DNA from: Heterodera schachtii
Lineage: Eukaryota > Nematoda > Chromadorea > Rhabditida > Heteroderidae
Direction of reading: 5' to 3'
NCBI GenBank assembly: GCA_023374025.1
Contig: SIJG01000008.1
Location: 2,512,557-2,576,556, forward strand
Length of the DNA stretch: 64,000 nt
The notes beneath the pieces are model-generated. The model had not been told where the DNA came from, did not search any database, and saw nothing but the letters and a program-made list of their open reading frames with translations. This document shows positions 1 to 13,100 of the stretch, piece after piece. How positions within the stretch are numbered: position 1 is the stretch's first letter; each line of letters starts with the position of its first letter. The position numbers and the translations under genes are program-made.

Positions 1-3000
1 CACTCATGCGCTTGCATCGATTGCCAACACGCCTGCACTTCGTCCGCACCATTCCCACTTCTTTTTCATGTGAGTGAATTCAAAAAAAACATTTAAATCT
101 TTGCCAATAATTAAAAAAAAAAATTTGTTTTTCTAATTGAAATTTTTTTTGTAAATTTCCTGTTTTTTTACCCTGACCCCCTCCCCCCAAACTGATCCGA
201 AAAAACCAATAAAATCTTTTTATTAAATATGTTTTATTACCACAATTTGTCTATTTTATTTGTTTTTTAGTATTTGATCGATTAAAAATAGAGAAATTTT
301 AAATATTTATTTATCAGGAAAGCTGCAAAGTCGCCGGCATGGACTGTAAGACGGCAATCAGAGTTTTGGTGAGTCTGTGATTATAAAATTATTAATATTT
401 TTAAAATTAATTTAAAAAAAACTAATTTGTACTAACTTCCCCCCCCCCCCCCCATCACAGGCCATCGGCGTTTTATTTGGCACCGTAATGCTCACCGTTG
501 TGTTACATTATGTGGTAAATTTTTCATAGTAAAATTTGTCAGGCCAACTGACCATAGGCTGCGTGGAATAGATTGGTTTTCAAAATTTATTATCATTTGA
601 TTTATAAAAAAAAATTTCTTTTTTTTTTGTTTTTTATAAAATTTTCGAAAATATATAAATAATGGAGAAAAAGAAATGTGTCAATTTGTTTTTTATTTTA
701 ATTGCCAAATTTTATTGCAGTTGCACCATTTCACGGCTGAAGAATGGGACGCAATTTCGGATAAGGAAAAGGACAAACTGTCACAGGTGTGTGAGTTTGC
801 TTCAATTTGTTTTGTATTGTAGCCCCCACCTCCCTCCCCCCCCCCCCCCCCGAAATTAAAAAATTTTTGACACCGAAGAATTTTTTTTTGTCCAGTATAA
901 TTTTCCTAAAATTTGGCTCCGTGAAAAAAAAACAGGAAATTTTAACCAGTTTTGCCAAATTTTGTCCATTTTTTTTTGCCATCAGGTCCAATTGGAGGAA
1001 CGTATTGCCGGTTGGTGCGCATGTTATGGCCGCTTTGTTACTCAACATCCATGGGTTGTTGTTATTCAAATAATAATTATAATTAAATTTGTATTATTTT
1101 TTTTTGCCATTCTTTGGCATTTATTTTTTTAAAATGTGTATATAATTAATTTAATAATAATAAATTAAGGAAATTTTCTTGCTTGGCCTCATCCCCGCTT
1201 TATTGGCCTCCGCCGGTCTGACCAATATACGACTCACCACCGATCCGGTACAATAAAAGAATTTTTAAAAAAAAATTTTTTAGCCAATGGGGGTCCAGTT
1301 AAAAAAAAATACTAAATTTTCGTAAAAAATTTTTTTTAAATAAATTACAGGTCGAACTTTGGAGTTCACCAGGCAGTGATGCGCGAGCTGAATTGGACTT
1401 TTTCAACAAACATTTTGGGTAAAAAGTGATTTTTTATATGCATTAATTTTTTTTTTTTTCAAATTTTAAGTCCATTCTATCGGATTGAGCAGATGATCAT
1501 TGTGCCGAACAACGACAGTTTTTGGGATCGTGAAGACCCAGCAAATTGGCAGAAAACAATGAAAATTGGGCCGGTTTTCAAAAAGTTATCTTTTTGAAAA
1601 AACAAAATTACAAAATAATCAATTTTTTTAAGAAATTTGTCATAAATTCAAATTTTTGAATATAAATCTATTTAAATACATGGCTTTATCTTCCTTTTTT
1701 TAAAAATATAAAAAATACAGAGAATTCCTCCGCTCCGCTTTCGAGCTGTACAAGCAAGTGGTGGAGTTGAATGTCACCGTTTTGGATACGGATGGCAGCA
1801 CCCAACACAACGTCACGCTGAACGACATTTGTTTGAAGCCGTTGTATCCGCAAAATGTGCACTGTGCCGTGATGAGTGTGTTCAACTACTTTCAAGTTTG
1901 CCAAAAATAGGAAAAAAAATTTGATTTTTTTTTAAATTTTCATTTTCCAGGACGACATTTCAAAACTGGACTTGGAGGATGACAGCACATTGAACACCTA
2001 TGACTATGTACAAAATATTATAATTTTTATTTGAATGAATTTATGTTTTTTTTTTGTCCCTTTTTCAGATGGACCATCTGCTTGAGTGTATGAAAAACCC
2101 ATACATGGTAAGAAATGTCTGTCCATTGCCAACATTACTCATAATCAGTGGCAGGAACGGGGCTAATTGTCTTCATTTTTCTTAAACAATTTGAAAATTT
2201 ACTAACAGATTTCATTAGTTTCAAAAATATTTTACAAAAAACATTATATTTCTTTAAAAATTCTATTGAATTTTAAATGTTCTAAATTTTTAACGTATGA
2301 ATTTTTTCTAACAAAAGAAAAAGTTTTATTATTATTATTTGTTTTTTAAAGTTTTGTTATATTTTTTGAGAAATAAAACTTCAAATAAATTGTTATGGAT
2401 GAGAATTCTCATATTTTCCGGCAGGGTATGTTAGCGGACCAATGGAAAAGACCATTTTAGCGGAATCATTTTTTTTTTTGATTTAAACAAAAAAATTTCA
2501 TCCACCAATGGCCCAATTCAAAAATGCTCCTCTACTGTAATTTGATTACAATTAACTACAATATATTGCCACTTCCTTTTTCAGTTGGCCACCAATCTTG
2601 ACCAACTGAGCTGTCTTGGCCAATTTGGTGGGCCCATTCAACCGTACACAGTGTTTGGCAATTTTGAGTCGCCGAAAAAATACGAAACAGCGCGTGGGCT
2701 GGTCATCACGTTCATGGTGAACAACTACAACAAAAAGGTGGCGGACAACAAACTGTCTGAGGGCAGTGCTGGTGACAGTGTCGCAACGGTCAGGTGTGTT
2801 TTTGCAAAAATTTGTACGGATTTTGCTCCCAATTTTTCGGGTTTTTTCAAAAAAAAAAACAACTAATGAGGGTTAGTTTTCTGTCCCAGGCTAGTAAGAA
2901 GCATTAATCTTTTTTTTCTGTTGACCAAATTTATATCCAAATGAAAGACGAAATTAGAGAGTTGTAAAAAATTGATTATTTTGGTTTAAATAAAATGGAA

Positions 3001-6000
3001 AAAGAAGGTACACTTCAGCCCCCCCCCCCTCTGAAAATGAAAAAAAGAATTTGTTAAAAAAAAACTCTAGGAAATTTTTCATAAGACCAAAAAAAATTAT
3101 AGAACGAATAACAGCGATTTTCTTGAAATTTTTTTCCAAAAAATTGCCGAAATTCTTTTAAACAAAATTTTCTTGATAGAGACGGTAGTTATTTTCAAAA
3201 ATATATTTCCAAGTTCAAAATTGTTGTATTGTACTGTTAATTTTTAGCAACAGAAATGCTTGGGCTCTCGCATGGGAACAGGCGTTCATTTCGCTGCTGA
3301 AGTCCTACAAATCGGACCAGTTCAGCGTGTCCTTCATGGCTGAACGGTCGTTGGAGGACGAAATTTCGCGTCAATCCAACGCGGATGCATTCACTGTGTT
3401 CCTCTCTTACACGTACGTGTACTTTACACTCGTATCAAATACCAAAATTATTAATCTAAATCAAAAGTTGAAAAAAAAAATTTAACCGGAAATTTAGGCC
3501 TGCCTGCTAACATTAAATTAAAAAAAATTTTTGGTAAAATTTGTCTAGTGATTTTTTCTCAAAAAATTTTATGTGATGATTCATTGTTTTTTCAAATCGT
3601 ACAAAAAATCGCTGCGGTTTTTCTTGAAATTTTCTTACGAAAAAATTATAAATTAAAAAAAATATTATATATATTTCGGGGAGGTCGAGCTACTACTTTT
3701 TATTTTATTTTTTTATTAAAATAATTATAAAAAAAAACATTTTTGACCCCCGTTTTGTTTGATAGGTTCATGTTCATCTACGTGGCCATCGCCTTGGGCC
3801 AATATGCGTCAGTGCCCGGCCAGCCCCAGTCCGTTTTTGTGCACTCCAAATTCACGCTGGGCATTTGTGGCATCATTGGCTGTGTGCTGTCCGTGTCAAG
3901 TTCCATTGGACTGTTTGCACTCTTCAATATGTCAGCGGTCAGTCAGTCCGACTCATTTTTTCCGACTTGCCATCATTTTTTTCCCATTTCTCCCTCGCCA
4001 GCCACCCCCCCCCCCCCCCCCCCCCCCCTCCCTCTCTCCCGAAAAAATTTCAAAAAAAATTTTTTTTTTCTAACTTTCTTTTAGAGAGAGAGATTTTATT
4101 AATTTATTTGCATTTGCGCATTTTGTTAAGACGCTGATCATTCTGGAGGTTGAACCCTTTTTGGTGTTGGCAATTGGTGTTGACAACATTTTCATCCTTG
4201 TCCACTCATACCAGGTTAAGCGGGAAATTGCATAATTTCTTTTTTCAAGAAAAAATAGCCTAAATTTTTTTTATAGCGCCTTGCCAATGATGTTGACCGA
4301 CCGTTGCCTGATCGGATAGCACAAATTTGTGAGGATGTGATACCGTCCATGATGCTGTCCAGCCTTTCCGAGTGTTTATGCTTCAGTTTAGGTATGTGCA
4401 AAAAAGAATTTTTTTTTTTTTTTTTTTTGTAATATTCTACTAATTTTTTAAAAATTTTCAATAATTCCCATTTTTTAAAAAACAGGCGCTCTTTCATCAA
4501 TGCCAGCAGTTCAAATGTTCTCGTTGTACGCTTCGGTGGCCATTTTGCTCAATTTCATTCTTCAACTCACATGTTTCCTTGCGGTTTTCATTTGGGACAT
4601 TCAACGCCAAGAGGTAAACAAAAACATCACGGGCAAAGGCGGAGAGGACGCGCATATCTGATTGAAAAAAAATGCCCAAAAATTTTACTTCTTTAAGCGC
4701 TTTTGAACCCTTTGGTAAAGAGAAAAAGTCATGGTCCATAAAATTGTCTGGTTACATTTTTAGGGGGAGGGATGAAATCCCTAAAAATGTTGGCTAATTT
4801 TCTTTATTTATTAAAATTTCCTTAATTTTTTTTACGGCTGAAAATGATGCCTGTCATTAGCTCCAAAATTCTCCTTAATGGGTCCTGCCTAACTTTTGGC
4901 GTCTATTTTTTTTATAAAATTTTTTTTTTTTTCCCAGTCCGGCCATCTTGAACTGTGCGGTTTTTGTGTGTCACCGGTGCCGTTCCAACCGACGGACACG
5001 GAAAGTCGAATTGAACGATGGATGCGCGATTACTATGCGCCGGCCTTGCTCTACAAATTTTCACGATGCGCTGTGGTAAAAATTTAACAATTTTGTACCC
5101 TTGTTAGCTGCACTTTATACAAAAAAAAAAAAAAAAAATCAAATTTTGTTTATTACACTTTTTATACACGAAAAGTAAATATTTGTTTATTGTTGTTTAA
5201 ATTCACAAACTTTTTAGATTTTTTTGTTTGCCATTTGGTTTTCATTGTCTTCCGCAATTATGAACCGCATAAGTGCCGGACTTGATCCAAAAATTGCGGT
5301 GCCTGAGGTACAAAAACAAAAAAAATGGGGAAAGGAAAAGCATTTAAATTGAAAATTTATGATTTTAATTTTTGCTATATATTTATTATTCAAATTAACC
5401 CCAAGGATTCATATGTGTACAGCCATTTTGTGAACATGGGACACTATTTGTCTGTTGGGCCACCAGTGTATTTTGTGCTCAAGGGCGACTTTGACTACCA
5501 TCTGTATTCTCAGCGAAAACAGGTGGGTATAAAAAGTCGAAAATATTGAGTTTCTAATTGTAAGACTCTTTTGTTTTGGAAAATTTTATTTACTTTTTTT
5601 TTAAATCTCCTCCCCACCGACAATTTTTTTTTTTGCTCCTAATATTTTTTTTTTCTCCAACGGTCTTAACAAATTTTATTTTATTTTTTCGTGCCTGGTC
5701 CCCGCCTTTTTTTGGGTTGAAAAACCGGGAATTTTTGGCTGGGAAAACCGGGAAAAAACCGGGACTAGTCCCGGTCCCGGTCAAAACCGGGACCTTGGTA
5801 CTCAGTTGTACTCAGTTGTCCGTGTCCAGGTCCCGGTCCCGGCGCACTCTAATAATTAATTAAAAAATTATAATTTTACAAAAATATTCCAAAAATATTG
5901 AAACCAAATTATTTTAGAAATTTTTAATGACTTATGAAACAAACAAATTGTTTGGCAAACCTCTTCATATTATTTAATACTTATTTATAGATTTGTTCCT

Positions 6001-9000
6001 ACAGTGGATGTTCTGCAAATTCGTTGAGTTCCCAAATTAAGCGAGCGGCGGAATTCCCGGAACGGTCGGTCACTTTTTGGGAAGGAGAAAATTAAAAAAA
6101 AATTTGTTTTTTTATCTTTTCTGTGAATTTTCTTCAGTTCGTACATTGCTCATCCGGCACAAAATTGGGTGGACAGTTACATCAGCTGGTTGCAACCGAT
6201 GACGGACATGTGTTGCAATGAATACGCTGGCAATTTGACATTTTGCCCAGCGAACGGTTAGTTAAAAAGATTTTTGAAACAGGAATTTTTCAAAAAAAAA
6301 ATCTTTCTGACTTGAAATTGCTTATTTTTCAGGGGGAAGGACCAGCTCCGGATTTCAAAAATTTCCTTTAAAAAAATCAAATAAAAAGCTCTAATTTCTC
6401 TATTTATAGTAACAAAAATTTCTTTCCTTTCCAGAAACAGTCATTTCTGCGTGTCGTCCATGCACTGTCTCCACATTGCGTGGTGAACCAGACGCGGACC
6501 GTTTCTACCAATTTTTGCCAAACTTTTTGGAACAAAATCCGTCCCGCAGTTGTCCAAGAGCGTAAGCGCCTGAATTTTTTTTTTAATTTAAAAAATCCTA
6601 AATTTTAAATAGTTAATTTGAATGTGTTTCCTCCCTGCCCCTCTAGTGGTCATGCGGCGTACGCGTCGGCAGTGAGCCTGGCCGCCGCCAACAACGGAAG
6701 TGGTGGTGGCGGTTCGCCGCGAGTGGTCGCTTCACATTTCATGGCTTATCACACAATATTACGCACCCCGGCGGACTTTAACAAGGTGTTGTTGTGGTGT
6801 AAAAGACGAATCTTTTAAAATCAAATTTTCTAATTTTTAAAATAAAAATCTCCCACTTAATTGGGATTTTTAATTTGTTTTGGTCCGCGCGTGTTGCGCT
6901 CGCTGCCTCCTAAAAACTTGTCCTTTTACATTTTACTTTAGGGGGGTATCCCTGGAAAGAAAATAATAGAATTTGTTTAAAAAAATTTACAAGAAAAAGT
7001 TTTTGAAAAATTTTCTGCAATTTCTTGATAAATTTTTGAAAAAAGCATTTTTTCATAAAAAAAAAATTTTTTTTTTAAATCACCAAGAAAACTTTTTAAA
7101 ATTCATTTTCTTGCAATTTTCTCAGAAAAGAATTTCTAGTATTTGTTTGAAAAATTTCTAATGTAAGTAAGCATTGCCCACAAACCAATATACGATAAAA
7201 AAAATTTTGAGTTTTTTTCATTTTACATCTTATTATGCGCAACCAAATCCCATTTTCTAATGTTTTGTTTTTTTAACCAGGCAATGGAAAGTGCGTCACT
7301 AATTTCGCAAAACATTAGCCATGACATCAATCAGGTGTTGAAGTTGTTGGACAAGCCCACAATTGAAGTGTTCCCCTACAGTCCGTTCTATGTGTTTTAT
7401 GAACAGTACAGGGGCATTGTGCGCACCGCAATTTTGCAGGCATGGCAAAACAAAATGCCAAGAAAATGGAGGGCAAAAAAGTGCCGATAAATAAATATTG
7501 ATTGTGAGCCCTTGGAAAACCGCGAATTTTCTAAAACATTCTTTCAAAGAGAAGGAAGGACCCAATTTGGTTTACAAAAAAAAAATTTTTGTATCGGAGT
7601 TTTTTGTTTCGAATTTAGATAGTAGGGGTTCGGGTTGGTTCAAAATTGTGATCCGATTCATGACATGGATAGCGAGCGCCTCGTAAATATTGTCCTTCAC
7701 GAATAAAGACATCAAATCCCCATGGCTCGGTCCCGGACAACATTACTTTTTCGATTTTACGAAAACATCATTTTCAAAAATTTTGAATTGTCCGAAAATA
7801 AATTTGGAATGCCTACCATATTCTTATACAGTAATTTATTATATTATTTTAAGATTCTCCTCTCGTTGGCCTGCATTTTCTGTGTCACAACAGTGTTGCT
7901 GGGCATGGACCCGTGGTCAGCGTTCATCATTGTTGTTGTGATTGCACTCATTTTGCTGAATGTTGTTGGCTCCATGTGGTTTTGGGGCATCGATTTTAAT
8001 GGTTAGTATCAATTAACAAAATTCAATTTTATTTTTTTTAATTTATTATTTTTTATTGCAGCTATCTCTGTGGTCAATCTTGTCATGGTAAGAATATTTT
8101 GATGTTGCATTTTAAAATTACAATTTTATTTAGAATTTATCAGTCGCTTAATTTAAAATTCAGCTAAAAATGTTTTATTCCTTTAAAAATATAGAGCCAT
8201 GGTCGATTTAATATTGTAAATTTTCGGTGCTTTTTTGGTGCCGACCTCAAAATTAATCAGAAAAAATCGATCCAATGAAAATACTAGCAAAAATCCCTTC
8301 AATTTAATGCTATTTCCCTTTTACATTTTAATGACCATTTGTCATGGGTTCGGATCTGCACGACAGATGATGAATTAATTTATTTTATCACACAATTATT
8401 TGATGACCTTTTCAAAAACAAAGTTATGTGTCTATCATCATTTTCTATGGGTTTTTAAAATTTACTAATTTTCATAGATTTTAAGAACTGATTGCTTTTT
8501 TCTGATCATTATTCTGATCGGCATCAAAAAGCCGAAAATTATAAATTACAATAGCGAATCGATTATGCGCTAAACGATAAAAATGCAATTAAGTCAAGGG
8601 CGTATCTAGGGGGGGGGGGGGGAAGGGGGGGGGGAATTCCCCCCCCCCCCCTCCCCGAAATGAAAATTTTAAAAAATTTTCCAGCAAATAGTGGAAAATT
8701 TTTCGAATTCCCCCCCCCCCAAACGAAAATTTAAAAATTTTACAGGCAATTTTCGTAACAAATAGTACTCAAATTTTCAAAATTTTTCCCGGCGGCGCCT
8801 ATCGGCACCGCCGGACCTCAATTCTGCACTATTTTTAGAAGTTTTTTGCCTTAAAACGGCCAAGATTGGGTCATTTTTAGTGAAAAAGTGCAGTTTTTAC
8901 CCAGCAGAGGGGAAAGAAAAAGTTTTTTTATTGGGTAAATAGCAAAAAAAAAAAACGGTCTTCAGTTGAAGAGCAAAAAAAAAAAAGGTCTTCAGGTCGG

Positions 9001-9737
9001 GTCCCCCCCCCCCCCGAAAATTTTTTCTAGATACGCCCCTGAATTAAGTGAGGTAATTTCCAGAAAAAATGCTTTTTTCTAAATTAATGCAAATGTACGT
9101 GAGTTCGATAAAAGATCTATTGATTTGTTAACTTGTTTTATTGATTTTCTTCCCCATCAGTCCGTTGGCATTTCTGTTGAATTCTGTGCCCACATTGTGC
9201 GTGCGTTTGCGCTCAGCACGCGGCTCACACGCGTGGAACGTGCATCCGAAGCATTGTGCCGTGTTGGTTGCTCCGTTCTCAGCGGCATCACAATCACAAA
9301 ACTGGGCGGCATTGTGAGTTTAAAACATATTGATAAATGTCTACCATTTTGGGTCAATGCAAGACTTACAAAAAATTTTTTTGTCAAATTGGAGCAAATG
9401 CCTAGTTAGCCTGTCTCTTAATTTTTGAAAATTAAAAAAAAACGGTTTTTGTCCTTTGGTATTTTGTATTTTTGCCATGACATAAAATTTTCACACAGTT
9501 TGTGCTTGCTTTTGCGCACTCGCAAGTGTTCAAAATCTACTATTTTCGCATGTATTTGAACATTGTGCTGATCGGTGCTGCGCATGGACTCGTCCTTTTG
9601 CCGGTTCTACTCAGTTTTTGCGGTATAATTAAAGAAATTTCGATCTCGCAAAATAATTTTAAAAAACATTTTTTTTTCAAGGACCACCGGTCAACCGTCG
9701 GCGACTCTACCTGAGCATGAACAAATTAGATGATTGA
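1..9737 (+). CDS. npc1: NPC1-type intracellular cholesterol transporter (5' partial)
   Basis: The product is a polytopic membrane protein that exports cholesterol from late endosomes and lysosomes. Thirty exons read in one frame for 1072 codons: 1-69, 318-368, 461-514, 721-786, 986-1090, 1170-1247, 1351-1418, 1471-1584, 1721-1895, 1951-2007, 2069-2107, 2585-2793, 3248-3412, 3766-3937, 4131-4214, 4277-4391, 4486-4613, 4938-5075, 5218-5307, 5406-5522, 5991-6064, 6138-6256, 6435-6561, 6647-6785, 7281-7439, 7854-8001, 8062-8087, 9161-9313, 9499-9622, 9682-9737. The sterol-sensing domain (3766-4613) has [13 protein letters not shown]; the last membrane block has [10 protein letters not shown] and [17 protein letters not shown] exons. 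The first exon holds the cysteine-rich CSCxDC-like motif that follows the N-terminal sterol-binding domain, so about 230 residues lie left of the window. The intron after 7439 starts with GC. A Gly-rich run (6690-6716) sits in a luminal loop. The C-terminus ends in KLDD, without the LLNF signal of the human protein. Fifth exon end (1090) is the least certain boundary. C. elegans counterparts are ncr-1/ncr-2. Confidence 0.93.
5739..5848. repeat. CCGGGAC/GTCCCGG palindromic repeat in an NPC1 intron
   Basis: This is a GC-rich patch of repeated ACCGGGAC and GTCCCGGT units, able to fold on itself, in an otherwise AT-rich intron. A related CCGGGA/TCCCGG patch ending in the same AACTCTAAT-like edge lies at about 11190-11340 in a gelsolin intron. 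A looser relative is near 46190-46275 in an unc-2 intron. No target duplication could be assigned. Confidence 0.55.
8595..9041. mobile_element. hAT-like MITE, family A copy 1
   Basis: This is a 447-bp element in the NPC1 intron between 8087 and 9161. Its ends are inverted repeats of the form CARGGGCGTATCTAG. It is flanked by an exact 8-bp duplication AATTAAGT (8587-8594 and 9042-9049). It carries long G and C runs near the left end and an internal GC hairpin (CGGCGGCGCC / GGCACCGCCGG). There is no transposase frame, so it is non-autonomous. A second copy with a different target duplication is at 37915-38355. TIR start and 8-bp TSD are as known for hAT elements; family assignment is inference. 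Confidence 0.9.
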
Positions 9738-10159
9738 TTTTTAGAAATTCACCGCCAATTTAATTTATGCTTCTGCGTGATCTATTTGTAAAAGCACATC
9801 ATCATAATTTAGTGTTTTACTTGACGGGTTTTCGCTTTGTTTATTATTGTATTTTTTTTTTGCACATTGATCAGGCTTTGTGATGATATCCACATCCCGT
9901 CATAATACACATTAATCCGAAAATTGAAAAAACAAAGCCTGGTCAAAGAAGAAATTTCTTTTATTTTTTGATGAAATTCCGACCTTTTGACTTGTGTGGA
10001 TCTCCCCGTTTATTATTATTTTTTTGGCAACAGAACATAAATTTTACTGTGATTGAGAATTTTTAAAGGTGAAATTGCATATTTGAAATTATAAATGTTC
10101 AAAAATAATATCTATCCTTTCAATTCATTTCATTCATTGTTTATGCCATTGTCGTGGCG
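9738..10159. other. Intergenic gap between convergent NPC1 and gelsolin 3' ends
   Basis: No coding exon is visible. It should hold both 3' UTRs. A TTTATT (AATAAA on the minus strand) lies near 10010, about 150 bp past the gelsolin stop. A small inverted repeat (TTGATCAGGCTTTGT near 9869 and ACAAAGCCTGGTCAA near 9934) could form a hairpin. Confidence 0.6.
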
Positions 10160-13100
10160 CTATTTGAAGAGCAATTTGCGCATGTTCTCATAGCTTCTGG
10201 CTTGCTGTAAATTTTTGATTTTTAATAAAAAAAAAAAGGTTCTTCAAAAAACAACAAATTTTCCGGGGCCCTAATCATAAAATGGTTACCAAATTGGGTT
10301 TTTTCAAGACCTAATTTTTGAGTGAAACCGAAAACCTAGAAAATCTGGGGTTCCATTTAATTTAAAAAAAAATTAATGTGTGCGATGATTTTTTTCCCAC
10401 ATTGGCAAACAATTTGTCGTCCCAGCTGGGAAACATCTTTTTGAAGGTCGGCGGTTCCTGTCCTTGCCAAATCACTTCAACTGTTGCCTTTTTGTGCCGT
10501 GGCATTGCATCGGTGTCCAAATATTTCTAAAAATAAAATTAAATAATAAAATTATTTTAATAATTTTTTTTTGTGCCTTGGCCGTCGCTTTGGCCCCATC
10601 TCTTTCCTGATTGTTTGCTCCACTTCCAATCCACACATAAATTGTGTTCAGACCATCCAAAATCATCACATCGTCCCCATCCAAATCCTAAAAATTCTTT
10701 TACCATTGAAAACAAATTCATCTTTTTGAATTTAGGTAATCCATTTTATTTTTGGTACAGTAACTATTTACAGTTACCGTATTTTTCAAAAATTCAAATT
10801 ATTTGTTCTACTTCTTGGTAGAAGTTGGCAATTTCTTCCACTCGCAGTTTTCCCGTCTCATCCGAACATTGGTACAGCTTCGGTTTGAACTCCACCGTGC
10901 GCCGTTTGGTGTTCCAATTGGTAAACATAAAATTAAATTTTTTAAAAATATTTTTCAAAATTAAATTTTAAATAAAAATTAAAAAGTTGATTTATTTCCA
11001 TTGTAATATTGTATAACCATTGTGTCAAATATTCTGGCTCTGCTCCTTCCAACACACGAACAATTTGTGTGTTTGGTGGACGTTTCTGTTTAAAATGTAA
11101 AAGAATTTACATTGTTAACACTTAAATACCGTAATTAGAGGGGTATGGTACCCTTAATTACTGTTATAGATTTCAACTTGAATTGGCGGGAACCTGGGAC
11201 TTGTCCGGCTTTTTCAGGGATTAGTCAACGTCCCGGATTTCCCAATTTTTTCCGTTTTTGATCATTTTCCCGGCCTAGAACCGGGATCCCACTGTCCCTG
11301 GCTTTTCCAAAAAACTACCGGTCCCGACCAACTCTAATCTAAACTGATCAAACACACACTGAAATATTCTCTCAGGTTGGGTACGGTAGCGCCCATTACG
11401 ATAAACCACGGCAATGCAGTGCCCTCCCTGTACGATAATACCGTAACCCATCGTTTTCAGCATTTTACCTGCTGTTGCAGGTACTGTTGGCCCCAGTCCA
11501 TTGCCTTGCGACGTTCGTCCATTGTGCATCCCTTGCCCACCCACACAAACAAACCACCGCTGACTGAGTCCACGATGAACGCATCCTGGCGGAATTTTGT
11601 ATGTTTTTTTTTTTTCAAAAATTGGCATTTTGTTCATTTTCTACATTTTGCGGAGTTATTTTTTAAGTTGGACTTTGTCGACGATTTGGCAAAAACTTTT
11701 CAAATTTTCAACAAAATCAATAATTTCTTGCTGTCATATTCTTCTCTGATCAGAGATTGTAAAAATTTTAATTTGGCCCCAAGAATTCTAAAAGTATAAT
11801 GGGTACACCTAATTAAATTCTCTAAAAAGTTTCCCCACGCTCAATATATTTTTTTTCTACCTTTGAGTCCAAGTCGGTAGCATTCAAACCGCCCTGGCAC
11901 ACTTTGTTAATCTCCATTTTTCCACTCGCATCCGACACCCTTAAAACTAATTTTTAATTCAAATAATTTTTTATAATTTTTAATCAAAACAATTTTTTTA
12001 GTATTTTTTTATCATAATTAATTATTTAACTTTAAAATTAATAAATTTCGTATAAATTGGGCTAAAAAATAATTTTAATTTTACTATTTATTTTTTTTAA
12101 TCTACCTAATTGACAAATTTTTACTATAAATGCGATTTCAAAAAATTTCTCCCACCTCCACAGGCTTATGTTCTCACGGTTTGCACGCCAATAATCCTCA
12201 TCATCTCCACCCGCTTTCGGCACTTTGATCCAACCGACCATTTCTTTGCCACCAAAATGGCGCCAAAATTCGTCGTTGCTGTTCCAGTCCTGGTCTGTAA
12301 ATATATTTAAAAAAAATGATAAACATAATTGTTATTAATTAAAACATATAAATTCACCGAGAACGTGAATTTTTGGTTTTCCGACCCGCTCCTTGTCACG
12401 AATGCTTTTCGCTTGCTAAATGTTTTTTAAGTGTTTAAAATTTAATGCTTAATTTAAAATATTTAAATTTTTTTTAGGGGCCTAAGAGCAAAAATAGGGT
12501 TCGAATTCCTCCTCCAATTTTTTTTTCTTGGTTACGTACCTGCGCCACCACTAATTAATTAATTAATTAATCATTTTCAACAATTTCCCACATTCATGCC
12601 CTTAATGCGCTCCAAACGTCCGCTCATCGGCGGCGTCCACACGTACAAATTCAGTCCCATGTCCAAAATGAACACATCACCCAAATTCAAGCTTTCTTTA
12701 ATGCATTTGACCTTAAATGTGTTTTTAAAAAATTTAAATTTAAATCATAAAAAATGGATTCACTTGGGTACAGCGGACGTTTCGCTTCCCTTTGCAGTGG
12801 AACAGTTTTGGGGCCCAATTTTGGTAGGGGGGCACAACATGGCGGAAGCCGGACTCGGCTCCACCCTCCAGGTACCTGCATTTTTGTAAGAGAATTGATT
12901 TAAAGTTGGAAATTATCCAATTTTCCGCTTTTTCTGTCCATTTTTTTTGCCATACTCTTATATTTTGAAATTTCTTATTTTGATCACTTTACTCTTTATC
13001 ATTTTTCTTTTTTTACTTTATTCCGTCTTTGAAATAGCTCAGGAACAGCGAGCTCTCATGGTCCTGGACCTGCAAAATACACATTTTAACTTTAATTCAA

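Noticed and set aside
3743..4084. Three overlapping open frames near the NPC1 sterol-sensing domain
   Set aside because: Only the frame with [11 protein letters not shown] belongs to NPC1; the others are shadows extended by the poly-C tract.
12545..12575. Short (AATT)n array in a gelsolin intron
   Set aside because: A simple microsatellite of about seven units; not informative.
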